Positions 15,990 through 23,775 of a DNA stretch of 64,000 nt are shown here, piece after piece. Position numbers and translations under genes: made by a program. Position 1 is the stretch's first letter, and the number at the start of each line of letters is the position of its first letter. The DNA is taken from the NCBI RefSeq assembly GCF_009831575.1, contig NZ_WUUT01000006.1:1-64000 (forward strand). The letters run 5' to 3'. The notes below the pieces were generated by a model. It did not search any database. It saw only the letters and a list, made by a program, of their open reading frames with translations, and was not told the origin of the DNA. This DNA is from Halovenus carboxidivorans. GTDB lineage: Archaea; Halobacteriota; Halobacteria; Halobacteriales; Haloarculaceae.

Positions 15990-16883
15990 TCACAGGGTGC
16001 GAACCGGCACGGACCAGAACTGCTCGGCGGCCTCGCCAAGCGCCTCCTCGGGCGGTCCGGTGGCGCCGACGGCGCTGGTCACGTCGGCGCTGTCGTCGAG
16101 TTCACCGAGAACGGACCGCTCGCCGACGAGATACAGTCGCTCCGCGTCGCGTTCTTCGAGGGCCGCCCGACACCGGTCGAGATGGGTGTCGATCTGCTCG
16201 TCGCGCAGTCGCTCGAAGCGACCCTGTGAGAACCCGCCCTTGGAATGTTGGCTCTTGAGATCGCTGTCGAAGCCGTGGAAGCCGACACGCTCGTCGCCCT
16301 CGTAGGTGCCCATCGCGAACAGATCGGACCGAACCAGCGCGAGCGTGTACCGGCCGCGGGGCTGGAACCACTCCCGCTCGAACCCGAACCGCTCACCCCA
16401 CTCGGCAAACGGCTCCGGGCTGACGGGTGGGCGCAGACACGCTCCGATCAGTCCGGCGTCGTCCCCGACGACCAGACAGGGTGCCGCTCGGGCGACCAGC
16501 GGGGTTCGCTCCCCGAAGGCCTCGCGGACCTGCTCCGGGAGGTCGTGTTCGTCCGCGACGTAGGCGGTCAGCGCCCCCTCGGGACCGGTCTCGTACGATT
16601 CGAGGCGGTCGAGCAGTTCGTCGAGCCGCCGCCCGCGGAGGGTCGTTTCGGTGCGGAAGTCGACGCTTTGCTCTTCGCCGTCGAGCCGCTCGACCCGGTC
16701 TTCGAGTTCCTCGACGCGGTCTTCGAGCCTGTTGGCTCGTCGCTGTGCCTGCTGGCGGTCGGTGACGGCGTCGGCGCGGCGGCGCTGTTCGGCCTCCAGT
16801 TGGGCTTCGAGGCTCTCGATCTCGGCTTCGAGTTCCTCGATGCGCTCTTTGAGTTCGGTCCGACCGAGCAGATCGTCCAGCAT
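15990..16883 (-). CDS. Vms1/ANKZF1-like (VLRF1) peptidyl-tRNA hydrolase
   Basis: A 297-aa protein. Residues 8-70 form a long coiled coil rich in Glu, Arg and Leu. The rest has the eRF1-like release fold seen in VLRF1 proteins, with the catalytic-type loop SKGGFSQGRFERLRDE (Gln220), the counterpart of the GGQ of release factors. These proteins free nascent chains from peptidyl-tRNA on split 50S subunits in ribosome quality control. The haloarchaeal/actinobacterial subgroup shares the KGG[F/W]SQxRF pattern. Monocistronic by spacing: 54 bp from the DUF7519-like gene upstream and 77 bp before the DUF1611 start. Confidence 0.85.
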   Translation of the reverse strand: MLDDLLGRTELKERIEELEAEIESLEAQLEAEQRRRADAVTDRQQAQRRANRLEDRVEELEDRVERLDGEEQSVDFRTETTLRGRRLDELLDRLESYETGPEGALTAYVADEHDLPEQVREAFGERTPLVARAAPCLVVGDDAGLIGACLRPPVSPEPFAEWGERFGFEREWFQPRGRYTLALVRSDLFAMGTYEGDERVGFHGFDSDLKSQHSKGGFSQGRFERLRDEQIDTHLDRCRAALEERDAERLYLVGERSVLGELDDSADVTSAVGATGPPEEALGEAAEQFWSVPVRTL

Positions 16884-16937
16884 CGTCGGATCGGTTGGCT
16901 GGCAGCTATTAAAATCCGGTGGCTGTCGGTGTCGCGC

Positions 16938-17444
16938 CTACCGGAGCAGCATCGCCACGGCGACGACGCTGGCGAGAAAGAGGCCGACCGCCAGCAGCGA
17001 CGCGGTCCCGGCCGTCGACCGGAACACCAGGTAGCTCCCGCCGCCGCCGGCCCCGGCGACGGTCACCGTCGCGACCGCGTGGACGAGTTCGACACGGAGG
17101 GTCTTCCCGCCCCGGCCGACCTGTCGGCCGAGCCTGATCGCGTTGCTGGCGAGTACCCAGGCGAGGACCACTAACCCGGCCGCCGTGACCAGCCACACCG
17201 TCTCACCGATCCTCTCGAACAGCACCGCGACCAGCACCACGCCGGCACCCAGGGTCACGACCTGCTGGCTGGCGCGCCACAGTCCGATTCCGACAGCGGC
17301 CGTCCCGACGAACGCGATGGCCCCGCCGAACACCGTCTCGGCGGCGACCGCTCCCGCGAGCACGGCCGCTACGAACGCCCCGACGGTTCCGAACAGCGGC
17401 GGCCTCGGGTCGTGTTCTGCGACGGAGACACGCTCACCCTCCAT
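16938..17444 (-). CDS. DUF7519-like membrane protein
   Basis: A 168-aa protein with five predicted membrane helices, ending LLAVGLFLASVVAVAMLLR. Ala/Val/Gly-rich helices and FERIGETVWLVTAAGLVVLAWVLA resemble the small membrane protein usually found behind DUF58 genes in haloarchaea (DUF7519). Start ATG at 17444 overlaps the end of the DUF58 gene by 11 nt, so it is co-translated with it. No catalytic motif is visible. Confidence 0.7.
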   Translation of the reverse strand: MEGERVSVAEHDPRPPLFGTVGAFVAAVLAGAVAAETVFGGAIAFVGTAAVGIGLWRASQQVVTLGAGVVLVAVLFERIGETVWLVTAAGLVVLAWVLASNAIRLGRQVGRGGKTLRVELVHAVATVTVAGAGGGGSYLVFRSTAGTASLLAVGLFLASVVAVAMLLR

Positions 17445-19335
17445 CCTGCTCACCCAGTTTCGGTGCTGGCTGCGGCTCCCCGAGTTCGACCGGAATCCCC
17501 GCCGAACGTAGCGTCGACCGGCGACGCCACCGTTGGAGGCGCGCGTACGCCGCGCCGGTCGTCTCGCTGTCGGCGTCCGCCGGGCTGAGGACACACACCC
17601 CCCGGCCGGTCGCCTGTAGACGCCGACACAGTTCGACACTCCCGTCGTCGGCCAGCGGCGAGACGACGACCACCTGAACGCTTCGGGCTGTCCGCGCGGA
17701 CAGCCACGCGACGGTCTCCTCGATCGAGCGACAACCGTCGGGAGCGGTCCACCCGACGCAGTCGGGATCCGCGAGCGCCCGCCGGAGCGTCGCGTACTGC
17801 TTTTCGCCCGCCCGCGGTGGACGCCACTCCGTCCCGGTTGCCGTCGCCAGACCGACCGGCTGTCCGTCGTCGAGCAACCGTGTCCCGACGCCGAACGCCA
17901 TCTCCGCGCCGGTCCGTGGAGCAGGGATCGCTCCAGCAGCGGGGGCGACGTACGCCGGCGGCCGATCGTCGACCATCAGGATAGTTCGACTCCGTGCGGG
18001 CTCGACGAACTCGATAGTCGCTAACTCGCCGGTTTTTGCCCGCCGCCGCCAGTCGATCCGTGCCGGGGGGTCTCCGTGCCTGTACTCCCGGAGCGTCTCG
18101 AATTCGACCCCGGAGCCGGTCTGCGCGCCCGCGTGCCGGCCGGACAGCGCTGTCAGTTCCGATGGTTCCAGTTCCGGCGCTCCCGTTCGCTCGAATCCGC
18201 AACTCACGGTTGTCGATTCGGCGACCGATTCGATTCGCTCGGTGACGCCGACGAAATCACTCGCGATTACGACCGCTGGCTCGAACTCGTGATGCCCGTC
18301 GACGGCAGTTACGGTGTAGTCGAACGTGGCAGTTTTCCCCGGGCGGAGCGCGCTCGCGAACCGCGGTGAGCCATCGACGACCGTCAACCCGGGAGGAACG
18401 CCGTCGATGACGCGGAGATCCGCCAGCGTCCGGTCGCCGTCGTTCTCGACTGTCACCGTTACCGTCATCTCCTCTCCCGGATCCGGTGCGGCTGTCTCGA
18501 CCGAACGGGTGAGCGTGACAGACGGGTCGGGCTGGCTGTACTTCGCCGTCGCCGCGAGCGCGAGTCCGACCGTCCCGAGTAACACGAACCCGGGGGCGCT
18601 CGCGAGCACTCCGACCCCGCTCACCACAAGCGCCGTGACGGTGTACAGCGCCGCCCCGCTCGTCGACCGAGAGACGGGAAGCCGATCTGTCGGCCAGTAC
18701 GGACCCGCCGCAGTCCGCTTCGAACCGGGCCGTGTCGACTCCCCCGCCGTCTCTGTGAGTCGCGTTTCGAGCGCGGCGACGACCCGACGCGCCCGGCGGA
18801 CCGTCGGTAACTCGCGGTCGGTCGGAATCGGGAGTCGCTGGCGGAGCGAGAGCGGCGGGGTGAGCCCCTCGGTGAAAAAGGCGGCCGCGCGCTCGTCGTC
18901 GGTCCAGCGGCCCTCTTCGAGCCGGGACCGCGCTTCGGATCGACTGCAGCCGGCCGTGTGCTGTATCACCGCAATCGCCTGCGCCGTGAGCCTGTCGAGC
19001 AGTTCCTCCCGGGGGGCAGTTCCGTCGACCAGTTCCGACCCCTCGCGCCTGACAGCTCTGCGCCCGACGAGTCCGACGGAGTCGAGCAGTTGCTCGAACT
19101 CGCTGCCCGGACTGCGATACTGCGGTCGCCGTTCGGGGTCGGGCAGGTCGAGATTCGGCCGCGACGAGGAGTCCGCCTGGCTGGCGGCGACCAACAGCCC
19201 TCCGGAGACGACGACGAGAGCGAACGCCGTGAGCACAACCGTCGGAACGCCGGCACCGGCAACCGGGACGACCATCACGCCGATTCCGAGCGCACAGAGG
19301 CCCACTCCCGCGACGACGATCACTCGGTCGTTCAT
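17434..19335 (-). CDS. DUF58 protein with an extra N-terminal DUF7269-like region
   Basis: A 633-aa protein. The C-terminal part is a canonical DUF58 protein: two helices (about 235-275), a CARDB/DUF11-like beta domain (PDPGEEMTVTVTVENDGD), and the DUF58 core RHGDPPARIDWRRRAKTGEL followed by a degenerate vWA-like ILMVDDRPPAY. Residues 1-200 add two further helices (5-47) and a cytoplasmic domain, RWTDDERAAAFFTEG and VRRARRVVAALE, which resemble the separate DUF7269 protein normally encoded beside DUF58 in haloarchaea. Such clusters are thought to act in cell-surface or membrane protein processing with MoxR ATPases. The start overlaps the DUF4129 gene (ATGA, 4 nt). Confidence 0.85.
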   Translation of the reverse strand: MNDRVIVVAGVGLCALGIGVMVVPVAGAGVPTVVLTAFALVVVSGGLLVAASQADSSSRPNLDLPDPERRPQYRSPGSEFEQLLDSVGLVGRRAVRREGSELVDGTAPREELLDRLTAQAIAVIQHTAGCSRSEARSRLEEGRWTDDERAAAFFTEGLTPPLSLRQRLPIPTDRELPTVRRARRVVAALETRLTETAGESTRPGSKRTAAGPYWPTDRLPVSRSTSGAALYTVTALVVSGVGVLASAPGFVLLGTVGLALAATAKYSQPDPSVTLTRSVETAAPDPGEEMTVTVTVENDGDRTLADLRVIDGVPPGLTVVDGSPRFASALRPGKTATFDYTVTAVDGHHEFEPAVVIASDFVGVTERIESVAESTTVSCGFERTGAPELEPSELTALSGRHAGAQTGSGVEFETLREYRHGDPPARIDWRRRAKTGELATIEFVEPARSRTILMVDDRPPAYVAPAAGAIPAPRTGAEMAFGVGTRLLDDGQPVGLATATGTEWRPPRAGEKQYATLRRALADPDCVGWTAPDGCRSIEETVAWLSARTARSVQVVVVSPLADDGSVELCRRLQATGRGVCVLSPADADSETTGAAYARLQRWRRRSTLRSAGIPVELGEPQPAPKLGEQDGG

Positions 19336-19991
19336 CGTTCCTCCCCGCCGGCGACATCGAGCCGCTCGCCGAGTCGACGCGCGCGCCGTTCGAGCTCGTC
19401 GGTCGCCTCCGCGCCGCCGTACCGGACGGCACAGAACGCGGCAGTCAGCTCTTCGACGGCCTGTCGTGGCTGTCCGCGTTCGATCGCGGCCGTCCTGACC
19501 TCCGCCGGCGAGACACTCTCCCGATCCGGATAGGCTGATTCCTCCAGCAGCAGCCAGTTCCGGAACAGATCGTTCGACGCCGGTCGGTCTGCAACCGCGT
19601 ACTGCCGCCGTCTCGGGTCCGTCTCCGTCTCCGAGTCCGGGGTTGCGGTCGTCTCTGTCGACCCGTCGTCCCCCCGTGTCAGCCCGTAGAGGGCGAGACA
19701 CCCCCCGAGGACGAACAGCACGAGTGCGAGTACCATCTCCGCGACCGAGCGCTGTCCGGCCGTCGACGGATCGGTCGTCTCGCCTGTCTCCGCGAGCTGG
19801 TCGGAGCTGTCAGTTCCGCCGCCGTCGCTGCCGCCCTGTCCGCCGGCACGTTCCGGCGGCGGGCGAGGCTGTCCGTCGGTGCCCGACAGATCGGGATCGA
19901 CCGTCTGCAGTCCGCTCTCGACCGACGCGGCGGTCAGGCCCAGCGCGAGCACGGCCACCACTCCGAGCCCGAGAAACGTGATCCGTCGCAT
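19332..19991 (-). CDS. DUF4129 domain membrane protein
   Basis: A 219-aa protein: an N-terminal signal-anchor (residues 4-24), an extracellular Gly/Ser/Asp-rich linker, a second helix (AEMVLALVLFVLGGCLALYGL), and a cytoplasmic DUF4129 region. The latter has LLLEESAYPDRESVSPAEVRTAAIERGQPRQAVEELTAAF and VRYGG, the conserved end of the family. DUF4129 proteins accompany DUF58 and transglutaminase-like proteins. ATG 19991 was chosen because the 40 residues upstream are basic and unlike the family. First gene of the DUF4129-DUF58-DUF7519 operon. Confidence 0.85.
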   Translation of the reverse strand: MRRITFLGLGVVAVLALGLTAASVESGLQTVDPDLSGTDGQPRPPPERAGGQGGSDGGGTDSSDQLAETGETTDPSTAGQRSVAEMVLALVLFVLGGCLALYGLTRGDDGSTETTATPDSETETDPRRRQYAVADRPASNDLFRNWLLLEESAYPDRESVSPAEVRTAAIERGQPRQAVEELTAAFCAVRYGGAEATDELERRARRLGERLDVAGGEER

Positions 19992-20341
19992 GTCAGCGTC
20001 CGGTTTCCGCGGGGCTGGATCCAGCGGCGACCGCCAGCGCCGGTGCTCCGGGCGGTTCTGCTCCAGCGACCTCCCGGGAAACGCGAGCGTTCGCGCTTCT
20101 GAAGCGGTCAACAGCGCCGCGATTGCCGATCACTCGACGAGCCCGCACACGGCGGATGCCGTCGCTCGACTCCATGTGTCACGATATGTTCCAACTGAGT
20201 TAAAATTCTTGTGTGGCGGCACTCCCGCCCTCGGCGTGAACCCTCGAAGACGGGCTCTCCCGAGCTCAGGCTCGCGGCGTCCGGCACACTCCCGACTCCG
20301 CCGCCCGTTCCCGGACAGCACGCTCAGGGGTCGGCGTGAAC
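19992..20341 (-). other. 350-bp intergenic region
   Basis: No convincing gene was seen. An AT-rich AATTTTAACTC-like element on the minus strand (about 20198-20208) could be a TATA box, implying a leader of roughly 180 nt before the DUF4129 gene, or a promoter of a small RNA. The 11-mer TCGGCGTGAAC occurs twice, about 100 bp apart (near 20232 and 20331). A 60-codon frame at 19993-20175 is Arg-rich and not haloarchaeal in composition. Confidence 0.45.
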
Positions 20342-20677
20342 TCAGGCGGTCAACCCCAGAAGTTGCGCGGCCCTATCGGCCTTCGCAAGCAGCACCTCCT
20401 GTAAGGTCGGCGGATTGCGCACCGACGTTTCGGAGAGCACCGATTCGGGCACAGAGAGCGTATCTGCTGGCACCGTCTCGTCGCCGCGGACGGCGAGGTG
20501 GTGTGTCCCGACTTTCATGACCAGCGGCCGGTCGAGGCGTTCGATCCCCTCGCCGTCGGCGTACAACTGCTCGTTGACCCGCTCGTGTTGTGCCTGACAC
20601 ATCTGTGCCTGCTCTGCTGTCGTTGGCTCGACGTACAACCGTCCGAGATAGTATCCGTCCGAGAACTGTTCGAACAT
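20342..20677 (-). CDS. DUF5802 family protein
   Basis: A 111-aa haloarchaeal conserved protein. The start MFEQFSDGYYLGRLYVEP and the segments QHERVNEQLYADGEGIERLDRPLVMKVGTHH and SVRNPPTLQEVLLAKADRAAQLL match what I know of DUF5802. Function is unknown; no catalytic residues stand out. The TATA box TTATATATG at 20705-20713 lies 28-36 bp before the ATG at 20677, which fixes a leaderless start. A perfect 8-bp inverted repeat sits directly upstream of the TATA box. Confidence 0.85.
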   Translation of the reverse strand: MFEQFSDGYYLGRLYVEPTTAEQAQMCQAQHERVNEQLYADGEGIERLDRPLVMKVGTHHLAVRGDETVPADTLSVPESVLSETSVRNPPTLQEVLLAKADRAAQLLGLTA

Positions 20678-20704
20678 GCGATCCACTCCCGTGTTATCTG
20701 GTGT

Positions 20705-20743
20705 CATATATAAGCGATTCGCCAAGAATTTATATCGAATCGC
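20705..20743 (-). promoter_or_regulatory. Promoter and candidate operator of the DUF5802 gene
   Basis: The minus-strand TATA element occupies 20705-20713. Immediately upstream, GCGATTCG (20714-20721) and CGAATCGC (20736-20743) form a perfect 8-bp inverted repeat with a 14-nt AT-rich spacer. The position over the BRE and just upstream of it fits an operator for a dimeric regulator. Confidence 0.55.
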
Positions 20744-20949
20744 AATCAAGCCCGCTGATCCGGGCCGGCGGATCGCCCCGGAGACGGCTCTCGGCCGGGC
20801 GGTTGTAATCGGAGTGAACTGATCGACGACAGCCCCCGACAGGGACTCATAAACGCTCTTGGACGGTGACGATCTGTCTGAGCCGAATCTAAACGGACCG
20901 AACGAATCTCCGGTTTTATGTGGTGACGTGGCTAACACAGAGATACGTG

Positions 20950-22014
20950 ATGAGACATCGCCAGATTGCAGCCCTCGGGGTCGCCCTGCTCGCAGTGGCT
21001 GTTGCAGTCCCCGCTGTTGGCTTTGCGGATCTCGGTTTGGGGGTGGCTGCCCAGGAGACAGCCGAGAACGACACCGAACCGGCCGGGTTCGGGATCCAGG
21101 TGACTTCCTTCGCGCAGTCGACCGCGGTGGATGCGAACAGCGGTCTCGATATGGGTCTCTGGGAGATCCGGGCGAACGAGACCTTCGAGCAAAACGACAC
21201 CGACGACAACGAGACGACCGCGGTGATCACGGACCGGGCGGCGGAACTCGAAAACCGGCTCGAAGCCCTCCAGAACCGGACCGAGCGCCTCGAACGGAAC
21301 CGTGAGAACCTCTCCGACGCGGCGTACAACGCTCGTGCGAGCGCGCTTCGCTCGCAGATCGCAAACGTCCGGGACGCCATCGAACGGGCCAACCGGACGG
21401 CGGCCAGCCAGGGCGTGAACGCCGAGCAACTCCAGCGACTTCGGGACAACGCGGCGAACATGACCGGTCCGGAGGTCGCGGAAATCGCGCGCAACATCAC
21501 CGACGCGCCCGGTCCGCCGGCCGGGGTGCCCGGTGGCGGACCGCCGGAGTCCCCGCCGGGACAGGCCGGTGACGGCGACCGACCCGGGGCTCCGGGCGCC
21601 GGCGACGGGCCCGGAGACGAACCGGGTCCGCCGGAGAACCGAACTGTCGACGGAGGGCCTCCGGCGGATCGGGCCGGTGGCAACGGGACTGACGGCCCCG
21701 GCGAGATCGGTGCCGGAAACGAGACCGCCGAACCGCCCGGGGACACGGCTCCGGGGAGCGATGGACCGGCCGACGGCCCGGGAAGCAACACTAGCGATTC
21801 CGATCCCGGAGGCGACGCCGCTGGGGGCCCAGATAAGGACGGGACCGACTCAGGTGGCTCCCAACAGGACGCCGGCACAGACTCACCAGCGGAGAACGAG
21901 GCTGACGGCACTGATTCTGCGTCCGGTGACACAGACGACACCGACCAGTCCGACAACTCCGGGAGTGACGAGCAAGCGGGCGACGGCGGTCCGCCGGACG
22001 ACACCGGCCCGTAA
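20950..22014 (+). CDS. Secreted low-complexity protein, hypothetical
   Basis: A 354-aa exported protein. The signal peptide MRHRQIAALGVALLAVAVAV is followed by a small folded region (to about residue 95), a coiled coil (AAELENRLEALQNRTERLERNR, about 100-150), and a tail of about 180 residues made almost only of Gly, Pro, Asp, Asn, Ser, Thr and Glu. The tail holds several N-x-S/T sites (for example NRT, NGT, NET), so heavy N-glycosylation is possible. No cell-wall anchor or C-terminal helix is seen. ATG 20950 gives a clean signal peptide; an in-frame start ten codons upstream is possible. Function unknown. Confidence 0.7.
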   Translation: MRHRQIAALGVALLAVAVAVPAVGFADLGLGVAAQETAENDTEPAGFGIQVTSFAQSTAVDANSGLDMGLWEIRANETFEQNDTDDNETTAVITDRAAELENRLEALQNRTERLERNRENLSDAAYNARASALRSQIANVRDAIERANRTAASQGVNAEQLQRLRDNAANMTGPEVAEIARNITDAPGPPAGVPGGGPPESPPGQAGDGDRPGAPGAGDGPGDEPGPPENRTVDGGPPADRAGGNGTDGPGEIGAGNETAEPPGDTAPGSDGPADGPGSNTSDSDPGGDAAGGPDKDGTDSGGSQQDAGTDSPAENEADGTDSASGDTDDTDQSDNSGSDEQAGDGGPPDDTGP

Positions 22015-22083
22015 GTCGTCGGTAGCTACTGTTTCCTAACGCTTGTTTTCTCCGTCGCGAGCGGTTCGGTCTCTCGTGTTCTC

Positions 22084-22160
22084 GAAGGCGGGAACTCCCC
22101 CGCTCGCGGAGTAAACCAGTCCGTCGCTTGGCGATCTGTGCCGCTCTGACGCCCGCCTTC
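22084..22160. repeat. Distant 9-bp inverted repeat in an intergenic region
   Basis: GAAGGCGGG (22084-22092) and CCCGCCTTC (22152-22160) are perfectly complementary with a 59-nt GC-rich spacer that contains smaller self-complementary parts. It lies between the secreted protein gene and the ArsR-like gene. It could be a structured RNA or a chance pairing in GC-rich DNA. Confidence 0.35.
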
Positions 22161-22211
22161 CGGGCTCGGACAGGGACAGTCTTATTACTTAGAAGGGGTT
22201 ACGTCGGGTAA

Positions 22212-22904
22212 ATGGACTCCGCCGAGTTTCTCGATATTCTGGGGAATGCGAACAGGCGTCGGATTCTCCGGTTGCTCGCGGAGCGTCCCTGTTACGTCAC
22301 CGAGATCAGCGACTTCCTGGGCGTCAGCCCGAAGGCGGTCATCGATCATCTCGAAAAGCTCGAAGCCGCCGGGCTGGTCGAGAGCCGAACCGACAGCAAG
22401 CGTCGGAAGTACTTCTCGATCGCACGCCACGTCCGGCTGGAGGTGACGGTCTCGCCGTACGAGTTCGGCACGAAAAGCGCCTATCCGGCGAGTTCCCGGC
22501 TCGACATCACTTCGTGTCGCCAACTGAGTATCGACCTCGAACACGACCCGGAGACGGCGGACTCGGGGGTCACCGCCTCGGAGGTCGAACCCGACGATGT
22601 CGTCTCGCTGACCGAGGCGCTGCACGACGTGGAACAGCTCGAAAACGAACTCTCGCTGGCCCAGCGGTGGGCCCAGGGGAAACTGACCGAACTGCGCGAG
22701 CACCTCGAATCGGTGCTCGACGACGAGCAGAGCCGGCTGCTCGCGGACCTGCTGTTGGCCCTTGCCGACGACAGCGCCGATACCGAAACGCTCGGCCGCG
22801 AGGTCGGTGCACCGCCGGGCGTGGTCGAGGAGCTACTGGAAAAGCTCGTCGACGAGGGGATCGTTCGCGAAGACGAGGGCACGTACAGGCTGATCGACGC
22901 CTAA
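22212..22904 (+). CDS. ArsR-family transcriptional regulator
   Basis: A 230-aa protein. Residues 1-75 are a winged helix: DILGNANRRRILRLLAERPCYVTEISDFLGVSPKAVIDHLEKLEAAG, then the wing SRTDSKRRKYFSIARHVRLEVTV. The middle is acidic with a coiled coil (VEQLENELSLAQRWAQGKLTELREHLESVL). A second helical/HTH-like segment closes the protein (GREVGAPPGVVEELLEKLVDEGIVREDEGTYRLIDA). No metal-binding Cys pattern is evident, so metal sensing is not indicated. It overlaps tail-to-tail (4 nt) with the following minus-strand gene. Confidence 0.88.
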   Translation: MDSAEFLDILGNANRRRILRLLAERPCYVTEISDFLGVSPKAVIDHLEKLEAAGLVESRTDSKRRKYFSIARHVRLEVTVSPYEFGTKSAYPASSRLDITSCRQLSIDLEHDPETADSGVTASEVEPDDVVSLTEALHDVEQLENELSLAQRWAQGKLTELREHLESVLDDEQSRLLADLLLALADDSADTETLGREVGAPPGVVEELLEKLVDEGIVREDEGTYRLIDA

Positions 22905-23383
22905 TCGTCGAGATCAGCGGTGAGGCCGGCCCGGAGATCCCGGCCGAAGTAGTGACCGACGACCCCGGCGACCACACCGGCGAGAACGCTGATCGCCAGA
23001 AGCGTCGTCCCCGACGCGACGACCGCGGCGATCAGGTTGCCGAACAGCGTCGCCGCGCCGCCGGTGACCGCGCCGGCCAGCGCCATCTCGACGTATCGTC
23101 GGGAGTCTGAGCCGAGTCCGTAGGCGAACCCTCCGGCGGCGATTCCGAGCACGGCCTCGCCGAAGGGGAGAAACGGAACGAACCCGAACAGGACGGTCCC
23201 GACGACCGCGAGGGCGAGGGCGGTCCCGAGCGAGCGTTTCGTCGCCACCGTACCGAGCCGTGACCGAACCGCGCCGGTCTCCTCTGTCTCGGACTCGCGG
23301 CTCGGACCGGCCTCCGTCTCGTCGAGACCGGCCTCGATGTCGACGGTGATATCTCGGTCGACCTGCGACTCCCGTTCCCGCAT
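22901..23383 (-). CDS. Membrane protein with acidic N-terminus, hypothetical
   Basis: A 160-aa protein with an acidic cytoplasmic tail of about 50 residues, then four Gly/Ala-rich helices (LGTALALAVVGTVLFGFVPFLPF, AVLGIAAGGFAYGLG, a glycine-zipper-like AGAVTGGAATLFGNLIAAVVASG, and ISVLAGVVAGVVGHYFG). The pattern recalls DUF456/DUF5518-like haloarchaeal proteins, but I cannot assign a family. ATG 23383 was chosen over an in-frame start nine codons upstream. Confidence 0.6.
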   Translation of the reverse strand: MRERESQVDRDITVDIEAGLDETEAGPSRESETEETGAVRSRLGTVATKRSLGTALALAVVGTVLFGFVPFLPFGEAVLGIAAGGFAYGLGSDSRRYVEMALAGAVTGGAATLFGNLIAAVVASGTTLLAISVLAGVVAGVVGHYFGRDLRAGLTADLDD

Positions 23384-23461
23384 ACCACTGCATTGTTCGG
23401 CCAGCAACAATTCAGTTGCGCTCGGTTGCTGCGTGAGAAACAGTCCGCGCTCCCGGAGCCG

Positions 23462-23719
23462 TCACTCCCAGATGGTCGTCACGACCGCGTCGTCGGTCTC
23501 GACGGTGTCGTACTCGTACCCGCGGTCGTCGAGCTTCGGATACAGAAACTGCGGGACGCGGTCGTTGTACTGGACGAGCACGCCCTCGTCCATCTCGACG
23601 AGCGTCTCCAGGGTCTGTTTGAGCGGCTGTGGCGGTCCCAACTCACGCACGTCGAGCCGCTCGACCGGCCGTCCCGCCGGCGCGTCGGTCTGTTCGATAG
23701 CGCGGTCTTCCGTGAGCAT
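23462..23719 (-). CDS. DUF2249 domain protein
   Basis: An 85-aa protein of the SirA/TusA-like DUF2249 group: RLDVRELGPPQPLKQTLETL at the start of the domain, DEGVLVQYNDRVPQFLYPKLDDRGYEYDT in the middle, and a final VVTTIWE strand. In haloarchaea such genes cluster with denitrification and nitric-oxide related genes; the biochemical role is unproven. A CGAA-GATA-TTCG palindrome lies 38 bp before the start. The upstream gene, a heme-copper-oxidase-like protein, carries a nearly identical element at the same distance. Confidence 0.85.
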   Translation of the reverse strand: MLTEDRAIEQTDAPAGRPVERLDVRELGPPQPLKQTLETLVEMDEGVLVQYNDRVPQFLYPKLDDRGYEYDTVETDDAVVTTIWE

Positions 23720-23754
23720 ACCCGTACTTCGCACGGCCAGCACACCAGCACTCT

Positions 23755-23770
23755 GCCGAAGATATTCGGC
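23755..23770 (-). promoter_or_regulatory. CGAA-N4-TTCG operator before the DUF2249 gene
   Basis: GCCGAA-GATA-TTCGGC is a perfect palindromic pair of 6-bp arms. Its core CGAA-N4-TTCG (23757-23768) matches the element reported for the haloarchaeal NarO regulator of denitrification genes (from memory). The proximal core base is 38 bp from the ATG at 23719. No separate TATA box is evident; the AT-rich centre may double as one. Confidence 0.6.
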
Positions 23771-23775
23771 CCCCT

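Noticed and set aside
19993-20175. 60-codon frame before the DUF4129 gene
   Set aside because: Although a TATA-like element lies at leaderless distance, the sequence is Arg/Ala-rich and lacks acidic composition; kept only as a note on the intergenic region.
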